The notes under the pieces are model-generated. The model was not told the origin of the DNA and made no database searches. It was given only the letters and a program-made list of their open reading frames with translations. Positions 8,601 through 15,242 of a DNA stretch of 17,856 bases are shown piece after piece (within the stretch, counting starts at the first letter, position 1; each line of letters begins with the position of its first letter). The position numbers were made by a program, and so were the translations under genes. Origin of the DNA: Planctomycetaceae bacterium (lineage in GTDB: Bacteria > Planctomycetota > Planctomycetia > Pirellulales > UBA1268); contig SXWC01000159.1 in NCBI GenBank assembly GCA_005789975.1, positions 1-17,856 on the forward strand. Reading direction: 5' to 3'.

Positions 8601-9194
8601 GCTGCACGCTTCGGGTTCGCAGGCCGCGGCATGCCGGTCGAGCGCCGACCGGAGAGCCGCGGGCTCCGCCACCCGCGGCCGCCAGCCGCCGGCGGCGAGG
8701 CCCGCTGCCGCATGCGACCCGCCGGCGGTGAGATCGATCACGATCCGTGGAGCCACGTCGGCAGCCGCGACATCGCCCGCGCGGCGGGCTCCCGAAAAGA
8801 TCACGCCGCGGGGCTCGAGCCAGGCGCACTGCGCGAGATGCTCATCGCGGCCCGCGTCGGCATGCACCGCCACATGCACCACGCCCGCCACCGCACAGGC
8901 CAGATCGACGACGATCCAGTCGGGTGAGTGGGGCCCGAGGTGCACGACGCGATCGCCCCGCGCGAGTCCCGCGGCGGTGAGGCCCTCGGCAAGGTGCACG
9001 GCGGCGGCGGCGACGTCACCCCAGGTCCAGGAGGCTCCCGGGGCATCGCCTCCGGCCAGCCCATCCACGATCGCCCGCCGGTCGTGGGCGGCGGCCACGA
9101 GCCCCACGAGCAGATCGACGAGCGTGGTCGCCCGCCGGGGTGCGGTCGGCGGGTGCGACCGCGACTCGGTCTTTGGCATTGCGAAGGGGGGCAT
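5688..9194 (-). CDS. Fused long-chain acyl-CoA synthetase / VLCAD-like acyl-CoA dehydrogenase
   Basis: A 1168-residue protein with two enzymes in one chain. Residues 20-575 are an AMP-forming acyl-CoA synthetase: SSGTTGVPHG (203-212), SGGAPLRRR (321-329), EGYGLAEAGP (343-352), TGDL (424-427), GRLRD (440-444) and the long-chain-type tail ATESLKLRR (554-562) with probable catalytic Lys559. The P-loop Lys is His211. A low-complexity linker (575-675) follows. Residues 675-1010 are a flavin acyl-CoA dehydrogenase: FGATESDAGCDLGRV (760-773), GTKMFITG (789-796) and VYEGES with probable base Glu999. Residues 1030-1155 resemble the C-terminal helical domain of VLCAD/ACAD9. The inferred reactions are fatty acid to acyl-CoA, then to enoyl-CoA. 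The ATG at 9194, 10 nt after the thiolase stop, was chosen; ATG 9179 is an alternative. Neither has a strong ribosome binding site. It is the last gene of the operon. Confidence 0.88.
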   Translation of the reverse strand: MPPFAMPKTESRSHPPTAPRRATTLVDLLVGLVAAAHDRRAIVDGLAGGDAPGASWTWGDVAAAAVHLAEGLTAAGLARGDRVVHLGPHSPDWIVVDLACAVAGVVHVAVHADAGRDEHLAQCAWLEPRGVIFSGARRAGDVAAADVAPRIVIDLTAGGSHAAAGLAAGGWRPRVAEPAALRSALDRHAAACEPEACSTILLSSGTTGVPHGVMHCQAALAANANAAAEMFLDDPRDVRLSWLPMSHALARTGDLYTAMVRGGCLNVVRDRTRVLEACRTVPPTVILGVPAFFERLERGAVSGRIPDLGDALGGSVRVCVSGGAPLRRRTAEFFNTRGVPLVEGYGLAEAGPVVALGNPRIARPGMIGPPIPGVEVRIDTRRESSGQLLVKTPSRALGVIGPLPSAREGLSPVVADRADGWLATGDLATIDEAGHLRITGRLRDTLVLATGVKVPPAAVEAALAEDDAVAQICVVSGGGSKPVAIVVPEPDVLRAAIRRMGLRIVSRRQALTHPRVLAWLARRLGRRQRGLPRAWRVGSYALVGRAFDAAHGEATESLKLRRDVIARHFGDLIARAGRDPGRGGEPSTNRSSAATQDTSWLAGAVWNGVEGGFAAAAAQAALPLPDRVEAVLDRAALEIARLRTARGLYEPASTPAGDAAPIDDPPSAPLGIFSARAEAALGEAGLWGLAVPEAFGGAGASMLDLARAISRVAADVPTAAGMLAVHSSIGAVSAVAGFGTASQQARLLPALAGGRLLSIFGATESDAGCDLGRVRATVERRSDRLLLTGTKMFITGATHGRLVKVLAVLDGRPVVVLARLPDADTPTFRLRRYALHPLKHAHNAALEFSGFEILPEDVLDPGPSGDAMRIIWHGLNRGRVTLAAQAAGTLRILLTQARDHAAARITWKQPIGSRQLIQGRLGRIAASIVACDAVAAWAASAIDAGQSGEWEAITAKVVASHCVRDAAIDALGVNGGRAFLVGHPLGDSLHDHFAVSVYEGESDLLGLALFKGLAKHHPLATLGRDAAAWRRAGAWLAWRVATAAGPRHQDAVILDRRLRDHALAARRSLSRTARGIDRLIHRHGRSLAERQLELGQLSADVREALSVLAVAHHADASGDDRLLAPADVWCRLALVRIGGGRPAGHDLAALARVGAGMMSDETFPFRHR

Positions 9195-9204
9195 CACGGC
9201 GTGT

Positions 9205-10410
9205 TCACTCCAGCCGTTCGAAGAGCACGGCGATGCCCTGGCCGAGGCCGATGCACATCGGCGCCAGGCCCAGCCGGCCGCCCCCGTCGCGCATCGCGTG
9301 CAGGAGCGTGGTCGTGATCCGCGCGCCGCTGGCTCCGAGCGGATGACCGATCGCGAGCGAGCCACCACGGACGTTGACCCGCTCGGCGGCGAGGCCGAGC
9401 GAGTCGATGCACTGGATCGCCTGCGCGGCGCAGGCCTCGTTGAGCTCGATCAGGTCGATGTCGGCCAGTGCGATGCCCTGCGACGCGATCCGCGCGAGCA
9501 GCTTCTGCGTGGCTGCGATCGGGCCGGTGCCCATCGCGGCCGGGGGCACGCCCACGACGGCGGTGGCCGCCACGCGGGCGAGCGGGGAAAGCCCCTGCCG
9601 CGCCGCCTCCGCCGCCGACATCACGAGGACCGCCGCGGCGCCGTCGCTCACAGGGGCGCTGGTCGCCGCGGTGACCGTGCCGAGCTTCGGCAGGAAGACG
9701 GGCTCGAGGGCCGCCATCGCCTCCAGGCTCGTGTCGCCGCGAACCGACTGGTCGCGCACGGCCTCGAGCAGGCCGCCCCCCTCGTCGTGGCCGATCGTCC
9801 GGACGATCTCGTCCTCGAAGAGTCCGTCGTCGTCGGCCCGGGCCGCCTTGCGATGGCTCGCCAGCGCGTAGTCCTCCTGCCGCCGCCGCGAGATGCCGTG
9901 CGCGCCGGCGAGATACTCCGCGGTGAGCCCCATCGAGAGCATGCCCCGGCTCGATCTGGCGAACGCCCTGGGATGGATGTCCACGGCCGACTCCATCGGC
10001 AGGTGGTGCATGTGCTCGACGCCCCCGACGACCTGGACATTTTCGGCCCCGGCCGCGATCGCATGACAGGCCTGTGCGAGAGCCTGGAGCGACGAGCCGC
10101 AGAGTCGGTTGACCGTTGTGCCGGCGGTGGTGAGCGGGAGGCCCGCCAGCAGCGCCACCGTGCGGGCCACGTTGCCGCCGAGTTCGCCCCGTTGCTGCGT
10201 CGCGCCGAGGACGACGTCTTCGATCGAGTGCGGATCGACGCCGCTCCGCTCGACGACCGCCCGCACGACGGCCGCGGCCAACTCATCACCCCGCACGTGG
10301 CGAAACAGGCCCCGCTCCGGGTGCGCCCGGCCGATCGCGGTGCGGCAGCAGGCGACGACGACGGGCGTGGTCTCCGGATCGCGGCGGCTGTGTGGTGCGT
10401 TGCCGGCCAT
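9205..10410 (-). CDS. fadA: 3-ketoacyl-CoA thiolase (FadA-like)
   Basis: A 401-residue thiolase that cleaves 3-ketoacyl-CoA with CoA in the last beta-oxidation step. The sequence follows the FadA branch closely. TVNRLCGSSLQAL contains nucleophile Cys104, GGVEHMHHLPM follows, then NEACAAQ (324-330), GGSLAIGHPLGASGAR with His356, and MCIGLGQG with Cys386. The length is normal and no key residue is missing. A GTG at 10419 overlaps the fadB stop by 4 nt and would add three residues. The ATG at 10410 is preferred because GGAG lies 8 nt before it, inside the end of fadB. The fadB stop is 5 nt upstream and the fused synthetase-dehydrogenase begins 10 nt downstream, so the order within one transcript is fadB, fadA, fusion. 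It is presumably a subunit of a FadBA-type complex. Confidence 0.93.
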   Translation of the reverse strand: MAGNAPHSRRDPETTPVVVACCRTAIGRAHPERGLFRHVRGDELAAAVVRAVVERSGVDPHSIEDVVLGATQQRGELGGNVARTVALLAGLPLTTAGTTVNRLCGSSLQALAQACHAIAAGAENVQVVGGVEHMHHLPMESAVDIHPRAFARSSRGMLSMGLTAEYLAGAHGISRRRQEDYALASHRKAARADDDGLFEDEIVRTIGHDEGGGLLEAVRDQSVRGDTSLEAMAALEPVFLPKLGTVTAATSAPVSDGAAAVLVMSAAEAARQGLSPLARVAATAVVGVPPAAMGTGPIAATQKLLARIASQGIALADIDLIELNEACAAQAIQCIDSLGLAAERVNVRGGSLAIGHPLGASGARITTTLLHAMRDGGGRLGLAPMCIGLGQGIAVLFERLE

Positions 10411-10415
10411 GGGGC

Positions 10416-12584
10416 TCACTCCGTGAACGGTCGACCGCTGGCGGCATGGGCCAGCAGCCGCTCGGTGGCATGCATCCGCGGCCCGAGTGCGGCGAGCGAC
10501 CCGAGCCGGCGCACGATCTCCGTGCCGCCGAGGGAATCGGCCCAGGCGAGAAGTCCGCCGCGAAATGCCGGGAATCCGAGGGCATGGATCACGGCCAGGT
10601 CGATGTCGCGACCGTCACGCACGAGCCCCTCGTCGAGGCCGCGGAGCGCCTCGAGCAGCATCGGCAGAAGGAGTCGATCGAGGATCGTGCGATCGTCGGT
10701 CTCCCGCCGCGGAAGCGCATACCGCTCGATCGCGGCGGCGGCCCTCTCGTCGGAGCCGATGATCCGCTCCCGCTGGCCGGCACCCGAATAACGATAGAAG
10801 CCGGCGCCGGTCTTGCGACCGAGCAGCCCCGCCTTCACGAGCGCGGGGATCACCGGCGAGGCCTCGATGCGGTCGCCGTAGGCGGCGCTCAGCACGAGCC
10901 CGGCATAGAACGCCGTATCGAGGCCGATCATGTCGGAGAGGTCGATCGGGCCCATCGGCATGCCGAAGCCGCGGGCCAACCGGTCGATGCGTTCGGGGGG
11001 CACGCCCTCGCGCAGCAGTTCACCCGCCTCGTGCAGGTAGGGCATCAGGACCCGGTTGACGAGGAATCCGGGGCTGTCATTGACCACCACCGGGCATTTG
11101 CCGAGCCGCTTGGCATGGGCGACGGCTGCGGCCACGGTGCGGTCGCTCGTGGCGGGGCCACGGATGACCTCCACGAGCGTCATCCGGCGAACGGGATTGA
11201 AGAAGTGCAGCCCGCAGAACCGCGTCGGATCGGCGAGGCCGGCGGCGAGCCGCGCGATCGGGTTGGTGGAGGTGTTGGTGGTGATGATGGTGTCGGGGCC
11301 CACGACCTGCTCGATCTCGGTGAGCACCTGCTGCTTCACGTCGGGCCGCTCGGTGACGCTCTCGATCACGAAGTCGGCCCCCGCGATCGCGGCCATTCCC
11401 TGCGCGGTCCGCAGCTTGGCGGCGACCTGCACCGCCAGCGCCGCATCGCTCCGCTTGGCCGCGCGGTTCCAGGTGGCTTCTTCGAGAATCATCGGCACGG
11501 CGGCGGCGAGGGTCTCCGCGTTCACATCGACGAGCGTCAGCGGACTTCCTGAGCGGAGGTGACTCGCGGCGATGCCCGCCCCCATGATTCCGGCACCGAT
11601 GACGGCGGGCGTCTTCGCGGGAGGGATCTCCGGGACGGTCGCCGGGTCGCTCCCGACCCCCGAGTCGCGCCGGTTGCGTTCGCCGAGCATGAACACCCGC
11701 AGCAGGCTGGCCGCCTGCGGCGAGGCCGCGAGCGTGGCGAAGGCGGCCGACTCGATCCGTGAGGCGGCCGCCGCATCGACCGCCGAGCCCGCCAGGATCG
11801 TCTGCAGGATCGCGGCGGGCGCGGGGTAATGGCCTCCCGTCCGACCGAGCATCACCGCCGCGGTCGTCTGCTCGAGAAACTCGCGCTCGACCGGATCGAG
11901 GTCGACCGGCGCCGCGAGGCTGCGCCGCCTGGCGGTGAGGCTGCCGTCCTCGGTCCGGAGTGCGAGCAGGCGGCAGGCCGAGTCAACGGCGGCCGCGGCC
12001 GGCACGCAGGCATCGACGAGTCCGAGCTTCAGGGCCGAGGCGGCGTCGATGCTCTCCCCCGAGGCGGCCAGCTCGACGGCGGGGCCGGGCCCGATGAGCC
12101 GCGGCAGGCGAACGGTGCCTCCCCAGCCCGGCAGGAGGCCGAGCTTCACCTCGGGGAGCCCGAGAACGGTGTGCGGTTCGGGAGTCGCCACCCGCAGGTC
12201 GCAGGCGAGGGCGAGTTCGAGTCCACCCCCGAGGCACGCGCCGTCGATCACCGCGGCTGTGGGGAACGTCGCGGTGAGCTTGGCGAGGACCGACTTCCCG
12301 CGATCGCAGAGGTCCGTGATCTCCGCCGCCGGCCGCCCGAGGATCGCAGCGATCCGGGAGACATCGGCCCCCGCGAAGAAACTTCCCGGCCGGCCCGACC
12401 TGATCACAACGCCCCGAGGCGGCTGCCCGGCGGCGAGGTCGTCGAGCACGAGCGACAGCTCCTCGACCGCCCGCGGCGTGAGCACGTTGTGCCGGTGGTC
12501 GGGCACGCTGCAGACCAGCACCACGAAGCCGTCCGTGGTCCGCTCGATGGTCAGCGTCTCGAGATCCCGAGCGATCGCGGGCAT
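10416..12584 (-). CDS. fadB: Fatty oxidation multifunctional protein (FadB/FadJ-like)
   Basis: A 722-residue protein, the usual size for the bacterial alpha subunit that hydrates enoyl-CoA and oxidises 3-hydroxyacyl-CoA with NAD. Residues 8-200 form the crotonase domain: FFAGAD oxyanion region (69-74), GGGLE with Glu123, and GLPEVKLGLLPGWGGT with Glu145, matching the two catalytic acids of FadB. Residues 325-505 form the Rossmann domain with VIGAGIMGAGIA (328-339) and GLHFFNPVRRM, containing probable catalytic His460 and Glu472. The C-terminal dehydrogenase repeats run from about 505 to 720, with NDSPGFLVNR and GLLGRKTGAGFY. The frame continues upstream to 12752, but those residues overlap the divergent gene and have no family similarity, so ATG 12584 is chosen despite a weak ribosome binding site. 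It is the first gene of the beta-oxidation operon. Confidence 0.93.
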   Translation of the reverse strand: MPAIARDLETLTIERTTDGFVVLVCSVPDHRHNVLTPRAVEELSLVLDDLAAGQPPRGVVIRSGRPGSFFAGADVSRIAAILGRPAAEITDLCDRGKSVLAKLTATFPTAAVIDGACLGGGLELALACDLRVATPEPHTVLGLPEVKLGLLPGWGGTVRLPRLIGPGPAVELAASGESIDAASALKLGLVDACVPAAAAVDSACRLLALRTEDGSLTARRRSLAAPVDLDPVEREFLEQTTAAVMLGRTGGHYPAPAAILQTILAGSAVDAAAASRIESAAFATLAASPQAASLLRVFMLGERNRRDSGVGSDPATVPEIPPAKTPAVIGAGIMGAGIAASHLRSGSPLTLVDVNAETLAAAVPMILEEATWNRAAKRSDAALAVQVAAKLRTAQGMAAIAGADFVIESVTERPDVKQQVLTEIEQVVGPDTIITTNTSTNPIARLAAGLADPTRFCGLHFFNPVRRMTLVEVIRGPATSDRTVAAAVAHAKRLGKCPVVVNDSPGFLVNRVLMPYLHEAGELLREGVPPERIDRLARGFGMPMGPIDLSDMIGLDTAFYAGLVLSAAYGDRIEASPVIPALVKAGLLGRKTGAGFYRYSGAGQRERIIGSDERAAAAIERYALPRRETDDRTILDRLLLPMLLEALRGLDEGLVRDGRDIDLAVIHALGFPAFRGGLLAWADSLGGTEIVRRLGSLAALGPRMHATERLLAHAASGRPFTE

Positions 12585-12609
12585 TTCGGGGTGCTTTCGT
12601 CGGTTTCGC

Positions 12610-12637
12610 TTGCCTGGGACGTGAAAACCGCTAGTGT
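12610..12637 (+). promoter_or_regulatory. Weak candidate promoter in the fadB / DUF6580 divergent gap
   Basis: TTGCCT (12610-12615) and TAGTGT (12632-12637), 16 nt apart, each match four of six consensus bases on the plus strand. On the opposite strand TACACT (12634-12639) is a possible fadB -10. A small hairpin, CGCCGG / CCGGCG (12650-12667), lies in the plus-strand leader. The 114-nt gap must hold both promoters, but these exact sites are uncertain. Confidence 0.22.
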
Positions 12638-12698
12638 AACGGGACTTTTCGCCGGCCACATCCGGCGGTCCTCGGGCACAGGGAGGTCGAGAGCGTCC

Positions 12699-13352
12699 AT
12701 GACGAACCCGGAGCAGATTTCCAGCCGCCGTTCCCGCGGCGCGGCCACCCACGATTCACTGCATTCGCCGTTCGTGCTCGGCTGTGCGTGGGTGGCGCTC
12801 GTCGCCCTTGCCGTGCTCGGACGGCTCTGCCAGCCGTCTTGGAATGGAGAACCCATCTGGAACGTGACGCCGCTGGCGGCCGTGGCCCTCGCCGCGGGCT
12901 TCATTTTTCGCAGTTCCATCGTGGCTGTCGCCGCACCGGTCGCCGCGCTCGCGATCGGCAATCTGTTTCTGCCCGCGTATGACAACCTGGGCGTCGCCGC
13001 GGTGGTCTTCGCGGCCACGGCGTGGCCGGTGACGCTGGGTTGGTCCGGTCTTCTCGGGAGGGAACGGCCGCGGTGGCGGGCGGTCTTCGGCGGGAGCCTC
13101 GCCTGCTCGCTCGTCTTCTTTTTCACCACGAACTTCGCCCACTGGGCCTTCGTGGGGGGCTATCCGCAGACGCTCGGCGGACTGATCGAGTGCTACGCCG
13201 CCGCGCTGCCGTGGTATCGATGGACGCCCGTCGGTGATCTCGCGTGGACGGCAATCGTCTTCGGACTGCTGTCGGCCGTGCATGCGGTCTCGGGCGGGAT
13301 GATCCCGCGGAGCCTCGCTCCGCAGGCCATTTCGACGCGGCCGCTTGACTGA
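12699..13352 (+). CDS. DUF6580-type multi-pass membrane protein
   Basis: A 217-residue inner-membrane protein with about six hydrophobic segments (roughly 24-43, 56-70, 73-91, 97-119, 128-146 and 178-198). The stretch TTNFAHWAFVGGYPQTLGGL followed by IECYAAALPWYRWTPVGDL resembles the conserved block of the DUF6580 family, whose members have a Tyr-Pro-x-Thr-x-x-Gly-Leu segment, a Cys-Tyr-x-Ala-x-x-Pro helix and a terminal Gly-Asp-Leu. This assignment is from memory of the family pattern. Function is unknown; the layout loosely recalls small-molecule transporter S-components, but no substrate can be proposed. ATG 12699 was chosen because GGAGG (12682-12686) lies 12 nt upstream and the residues encoded further upstream read as fadB antisense. 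It diverges from fadB and precedes tRNA-Leu. Confidence 0.75.
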   Translation: MTNPEQISSRRSRGAATHDSLHSPFVLGCAWVALVALAVLGRLCQPSWNGEPIWNVTPLAAVALAAGFIFRSSIVAVAAPVAALAIGNLFLPAYDNLGVAAVVFAATAWPVTLGWSGLLGRERPRWRAVFGGSLACSLVFFFTTNFAHWAFVGGYPQTLGGLIECYAAALPWYRWTPVGDLAWTAIVFGLLSAVHAVSGGMIPRSLAPQAISTRPLD

Positions 13353-13366
13353 CCGGCAAACCGGTC
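13351..13366 (+). terminator. Short hairpin at the end of the DUF6580 gene
   Basis: GACCGG-CAAA-CCGGTC is a perfect 6-bp stem with a 4-nt loop that overlaps the last bases of the stop codon. It lacks a T-tract (GAGAATG follows), so it may be a weak terminator or a 3'-end stabiliser before the tRNA gene. Confidence 0.35.
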
Positions 13367-13394
13367 GAGAATGACGGGACTCCTCGGGGGTTGA

Positions 13395-13408
13395 ACGTCG
13401 AACGACGT
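13395..13408. promoter_or_regulatory. Inverted repeat upstream of tRNA-Leu
   Basis: ACGTCG-AA-CGACGT is a perfect 6-bp inverted repeat with a 2-nt centre, ending 16 nt before the tRNA. It is at the position expected for the tRNA promoter or a binding site near it. TTGAAC (13391-13396) is a possible -35, but no good -10 is seen. Confidence 0.25.
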
Positions 13409-13424
13409 CCAGCATCCCATCGCC

Positions 13425-13508
13425 GCGGGAATGGCGGAATTGGCAGACGCGCCAGGTTGAGGGCCTGGTGGTAGTAATACCGTGCAGGTTCAAGTCCTGT
13501 TTCCCGCA
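13425..13508 (+). tRNA. tRNA-Leu, anticodon GAG
   Basis: An 84-nt class II tRNA folds by eye. The acceptor stem is GCGGGAA (13425-13431) with TTCCCGC (13501-13507), discriminator A13508. The anticodon stem is CCAGG / CCTGG around loop TTGAGGG (13457-13463), giving anticodon GAG (13459-13461), which reads CUC and CUU. A long variable arm with GGTA / TACC follows, then T-arm GCAGG-TTCAAGT-CCTGT (13484-13500). The long variable arm fits Leu. CCA is not encoded (CTT follows), so it must be added enzymatically. A run of five T (13515-13519) just downstream may end transcription, or the tRNA may be read through into the S1-domain gene 47 nt away. Confidence 0.95.
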
Positions 13509-13555
13509 CTTCTGTTTTTCCGTCCTCCGTGGACGGCCGCGGACCGCGACATTTC

Positions 13556-15220
13556 ATGAGCACTTCTCCCGACTCCCCGGCCGCGGACAACGCGGCCGAC
13601 TCTTCGGGCGGCCCCGCCGCCCGGCGGATTCCGATCGGCACCCAGCGGCCCGGCGTCAAGCCGCCGTCGCTCGCGCCGAAATACGAATACGTCACGCCGG
13701 CCGCCCCGCAGGGCACGCCGGCCGCCCCGCAAGTCCCGCCGGCTCCGCAGGCGGGCGAGGCCGTGACCGCGCCGCCGCTGCCGGCGGAATCCCCCGTGCC
13801 GGCGACCCCGCCGACGACCACCCCCGGTTCCGTTCGCGAGGACGGCCCGAAGCGTGAGCAAGGCAGTCGCGGCCGCCGCGATCGCCGCCGCGACGAGAAG
13901 CCGCAGTCGTTCACCGACGTGCTGCTCCCGGCGCGGCGCGTGGCCGTGCCGAACATCCGGGCGGCGCTCGACGAGGAGCTCGAGGCCGACTTCGAGGCCG
14001 CATTGGGGGGCTTGGCCGTTGACGACCTGCTCGCGGCGGGGGCCACGGCGAAGGCCGAAGCGCCGCTCGAACCGGGCACGAGGGTCATGGCCACCGTGCT
14101 GTCGATCGGTCCCGACACCGCCTTCGTCGACCTGGGCGGCCGTCGTCAGGGAGCGATGAAACTCGCCGGCATCATCGAAGCCGGAATCGACATCCCGGCA
14201 ATCGGTGACTCGATCGAGGTCGCGGTCGGCTCCCGCAACGAAGACGACAACCTCTACGACGTGGCCCTGGGCAACCGGGCGATTGCCGTCGAGGACTGGT
14301 CGCAGATTCAAAACGGCATGATCGTGGAGGCGCGGGTCGTCGCCGCCAACAAGGGCGGGCTCGAGTGCGAGGTGGCCGGGCTGCGCGGCTTCATGCCAGC
14401 CAGCCTCGTGAGCACCTGGCGGATCGAGAACTTCGAGGAGATGATCGGCCAGACTCTCGACAGCCTGGTCACCGAGATCGTGCCCGAGGCGCGGCGGCTG
14501 GTGCTCTCGCGGCGGGCCGTGATCGAAAAGCAGGCCGCCGACGCCAAGGCGAAACTGCTCGAGACCCTCGAACCTGGCACCGAACTCGACGGCGTCGTCC
14601 GCTCGGTTCGTGACTTCGGAGCCTTCGTGGACATCGGCGACGGCGTCGAGGGCCTCGTGCACGTCAGCGAACTCTCCTGGGACCGCGTGGCCAGCGCGAC
14701 CGACGTGCTCCAGCAGGGGCAGAAGGTCCGGGTCATCGTCAAAAAAGTCGATCGTCAGACGGGCAAGATCGGACTCTCGGTCCGCGATCTCTTCGAGAGC
14801 CCCTGGAAGCACGCCGCCGACAAGTATCACGTCGGTGCCACCGTGAAGGGTGTCGTGACCCGCATCGCCCAGTTCGGCGCCTTCGTGAGGCTCGAACCGG
14901 GCGTCGAGGGGCTCGTGCATGTCTCCGAACTCGCGACCCGTCACATCCGCAACGTCGCCGACGTGGCCCGCGAGGGACAGGAGGTCGAGTGCCGCGTGAT
15001 CGCCGTCGATCCCGACGAACAGCGGATGTCGCTCTCGATCAAGGCCCTGGCGCCGGTCGCCAGCAAGCCCGTGGCTGCCGAGGGGACGGCCGCCGATGAG
15101 CCGGCAGCCGAGGAGCCGGAGATCCCGGCCGCTCCGGTCGCGAGGAAACGGACCGGCCCGCTCAAGGGTGGCACGGGCAGCGGCCAGTCGCAGGGCGAGA
15201 AGTTCGGCCTGAGGTGGTGA
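13556..15220 (+). CDS. Four-S1-domain RNA-binding protein, ribosomal protein S1-like
   Basis: A 554-residue protein with four S1 (OB-fold) domains at about 173-240, 252-321, 339-411 and 424-497. The second ends LVLSRRAVIE (315-324), the third carries VRDFGAFVDIGDGVEGLVHV and the fourth QFGAFVRLEPGVEGLVHVSEL; these blocks correspond to consecutive domains in the first four of bacterial ribosomal protein S1. Domains 5 and 6 of the E. coli protein have no counterpart. The N-terminus (1-120) is Pro/Ala-rich and disordered, ending in a basic patch SRGRRDRRRDEK (104-115). A probable role is mRNA binding at the ribosome as a short bS1, but a general S1-domain regulator cannot be excluded. ATG 13556 is preferred over GTG 13529; the ribosome binding site is weak in either case. 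The gene lies just after tRNA-Leu and converges on serS. Confidence 0.87.
   Translation: MSTSPDSPAADNAADSSGGPAARRIPIGTQRPGVKPPSLAPKYEYVTPAAPQGTPAAPQVPPAPQAGEAVTAPPLPAESPVPATPPTTTPGSVREDGPKREQGSRGRRDRRRDEKPQSFTDVLLPARRVAVPNIRAALDEELEADFEAALGGLAVDDLLAAGATAKAEAPLEPGTRVMATVLSIGPDTAFVDLGGRRQGAMKLAGIIEAGIDIPAIGDSIEVAVGSRNEDDNLYDVALGNRAIAVEDWSQIQNGMIVEARVVAANKGGLECEVAGLRGFMPASLVSTWRIENFEEMIGQTLDSLVTEIVPEARRLVLSRRAVIEKQAADAKAKLLETLEPGTELDGVVRSVRDFGAFVDIGDGVEGLVHVSELSWDRVASATDVLQQGQKVRVIVKKVDRQTGKIGLSVRDLFESPWKHAADKYHVGATVKGVVTRIAQFGAFVRLEPGVEGLVHVSELATRHIRNVADVAREGQEVECRVIAVDPDEQRMSLSIKALAPVASKPVAAEGTAADEPAAEEPEIPAAPVARKRTGPLKGGTGSGQSQGEKFGLRW
13693..13731 (+). repeat. Two-copy 18-nt direct repeat in the Pro/Ala tail
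   Basis: The 18 bases at 13693-13710 recur exactly at 13714-13731 (period 21 nt, 7 codons), encoding TPAAPQG then TPAAPQV. It is in frame and expands the low-complexity linker of the S1-domain protein, consistent with slippage. Confidence 0.8.
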
Positions 15221-15242
15221 GGCGGCCCGACCGTCAGCCGCC
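15221..15242. terminator. Hairpin between two convergent stop codons
   Basis: GGCGGC (15221-15226) pairs with GCCGCC (15237-15242) around a 10-nt loop. It starts directly after the S1-gene stop and includes the stop and last codon of serS. It could act on both transcripts, though neither side has a T-tract. Confidence 0.35.

Noticed and set aside
7017..8927. Long plus-strand reading frame (636 codons) opposite the synthetase-dehydrogenase gene
   Set aside because: It is antisense to clear catalytic motifs, its composition is dominated by Arg, Pro, Gly, Ala and His, and it has no recognisable domain. Such frames are expected in very GC-rich DNA.
8440..10791. 783-codon plus-strand reading frame spanning three genes of the fad operon
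   Set aside because: It crosses gene boundaries of well-supported minus-strand genes and encodes low-complexity sequence with no family signature.
11829..12698. Extended N-terminus of the DUF6580 gene (290 extra codons)
   Set aside because: This stretch is antisense to fadB and has no hydrophobic or family pattern; the membrane protein starts at 12699 after a GGAGG.
12585..12752. Extended N-terminus of fadB (56 extra codons)
   Set aside because: The extra residues overlap the start of the divergent membrane protein gene and precede the point where crotonase similarity begins.
13425..13508. tRNA-Leu as a possible integration site of a mobile element
   Set aside because: No duplicated tRNA 3' end, integrase or compositional change is seen on either side within the window.
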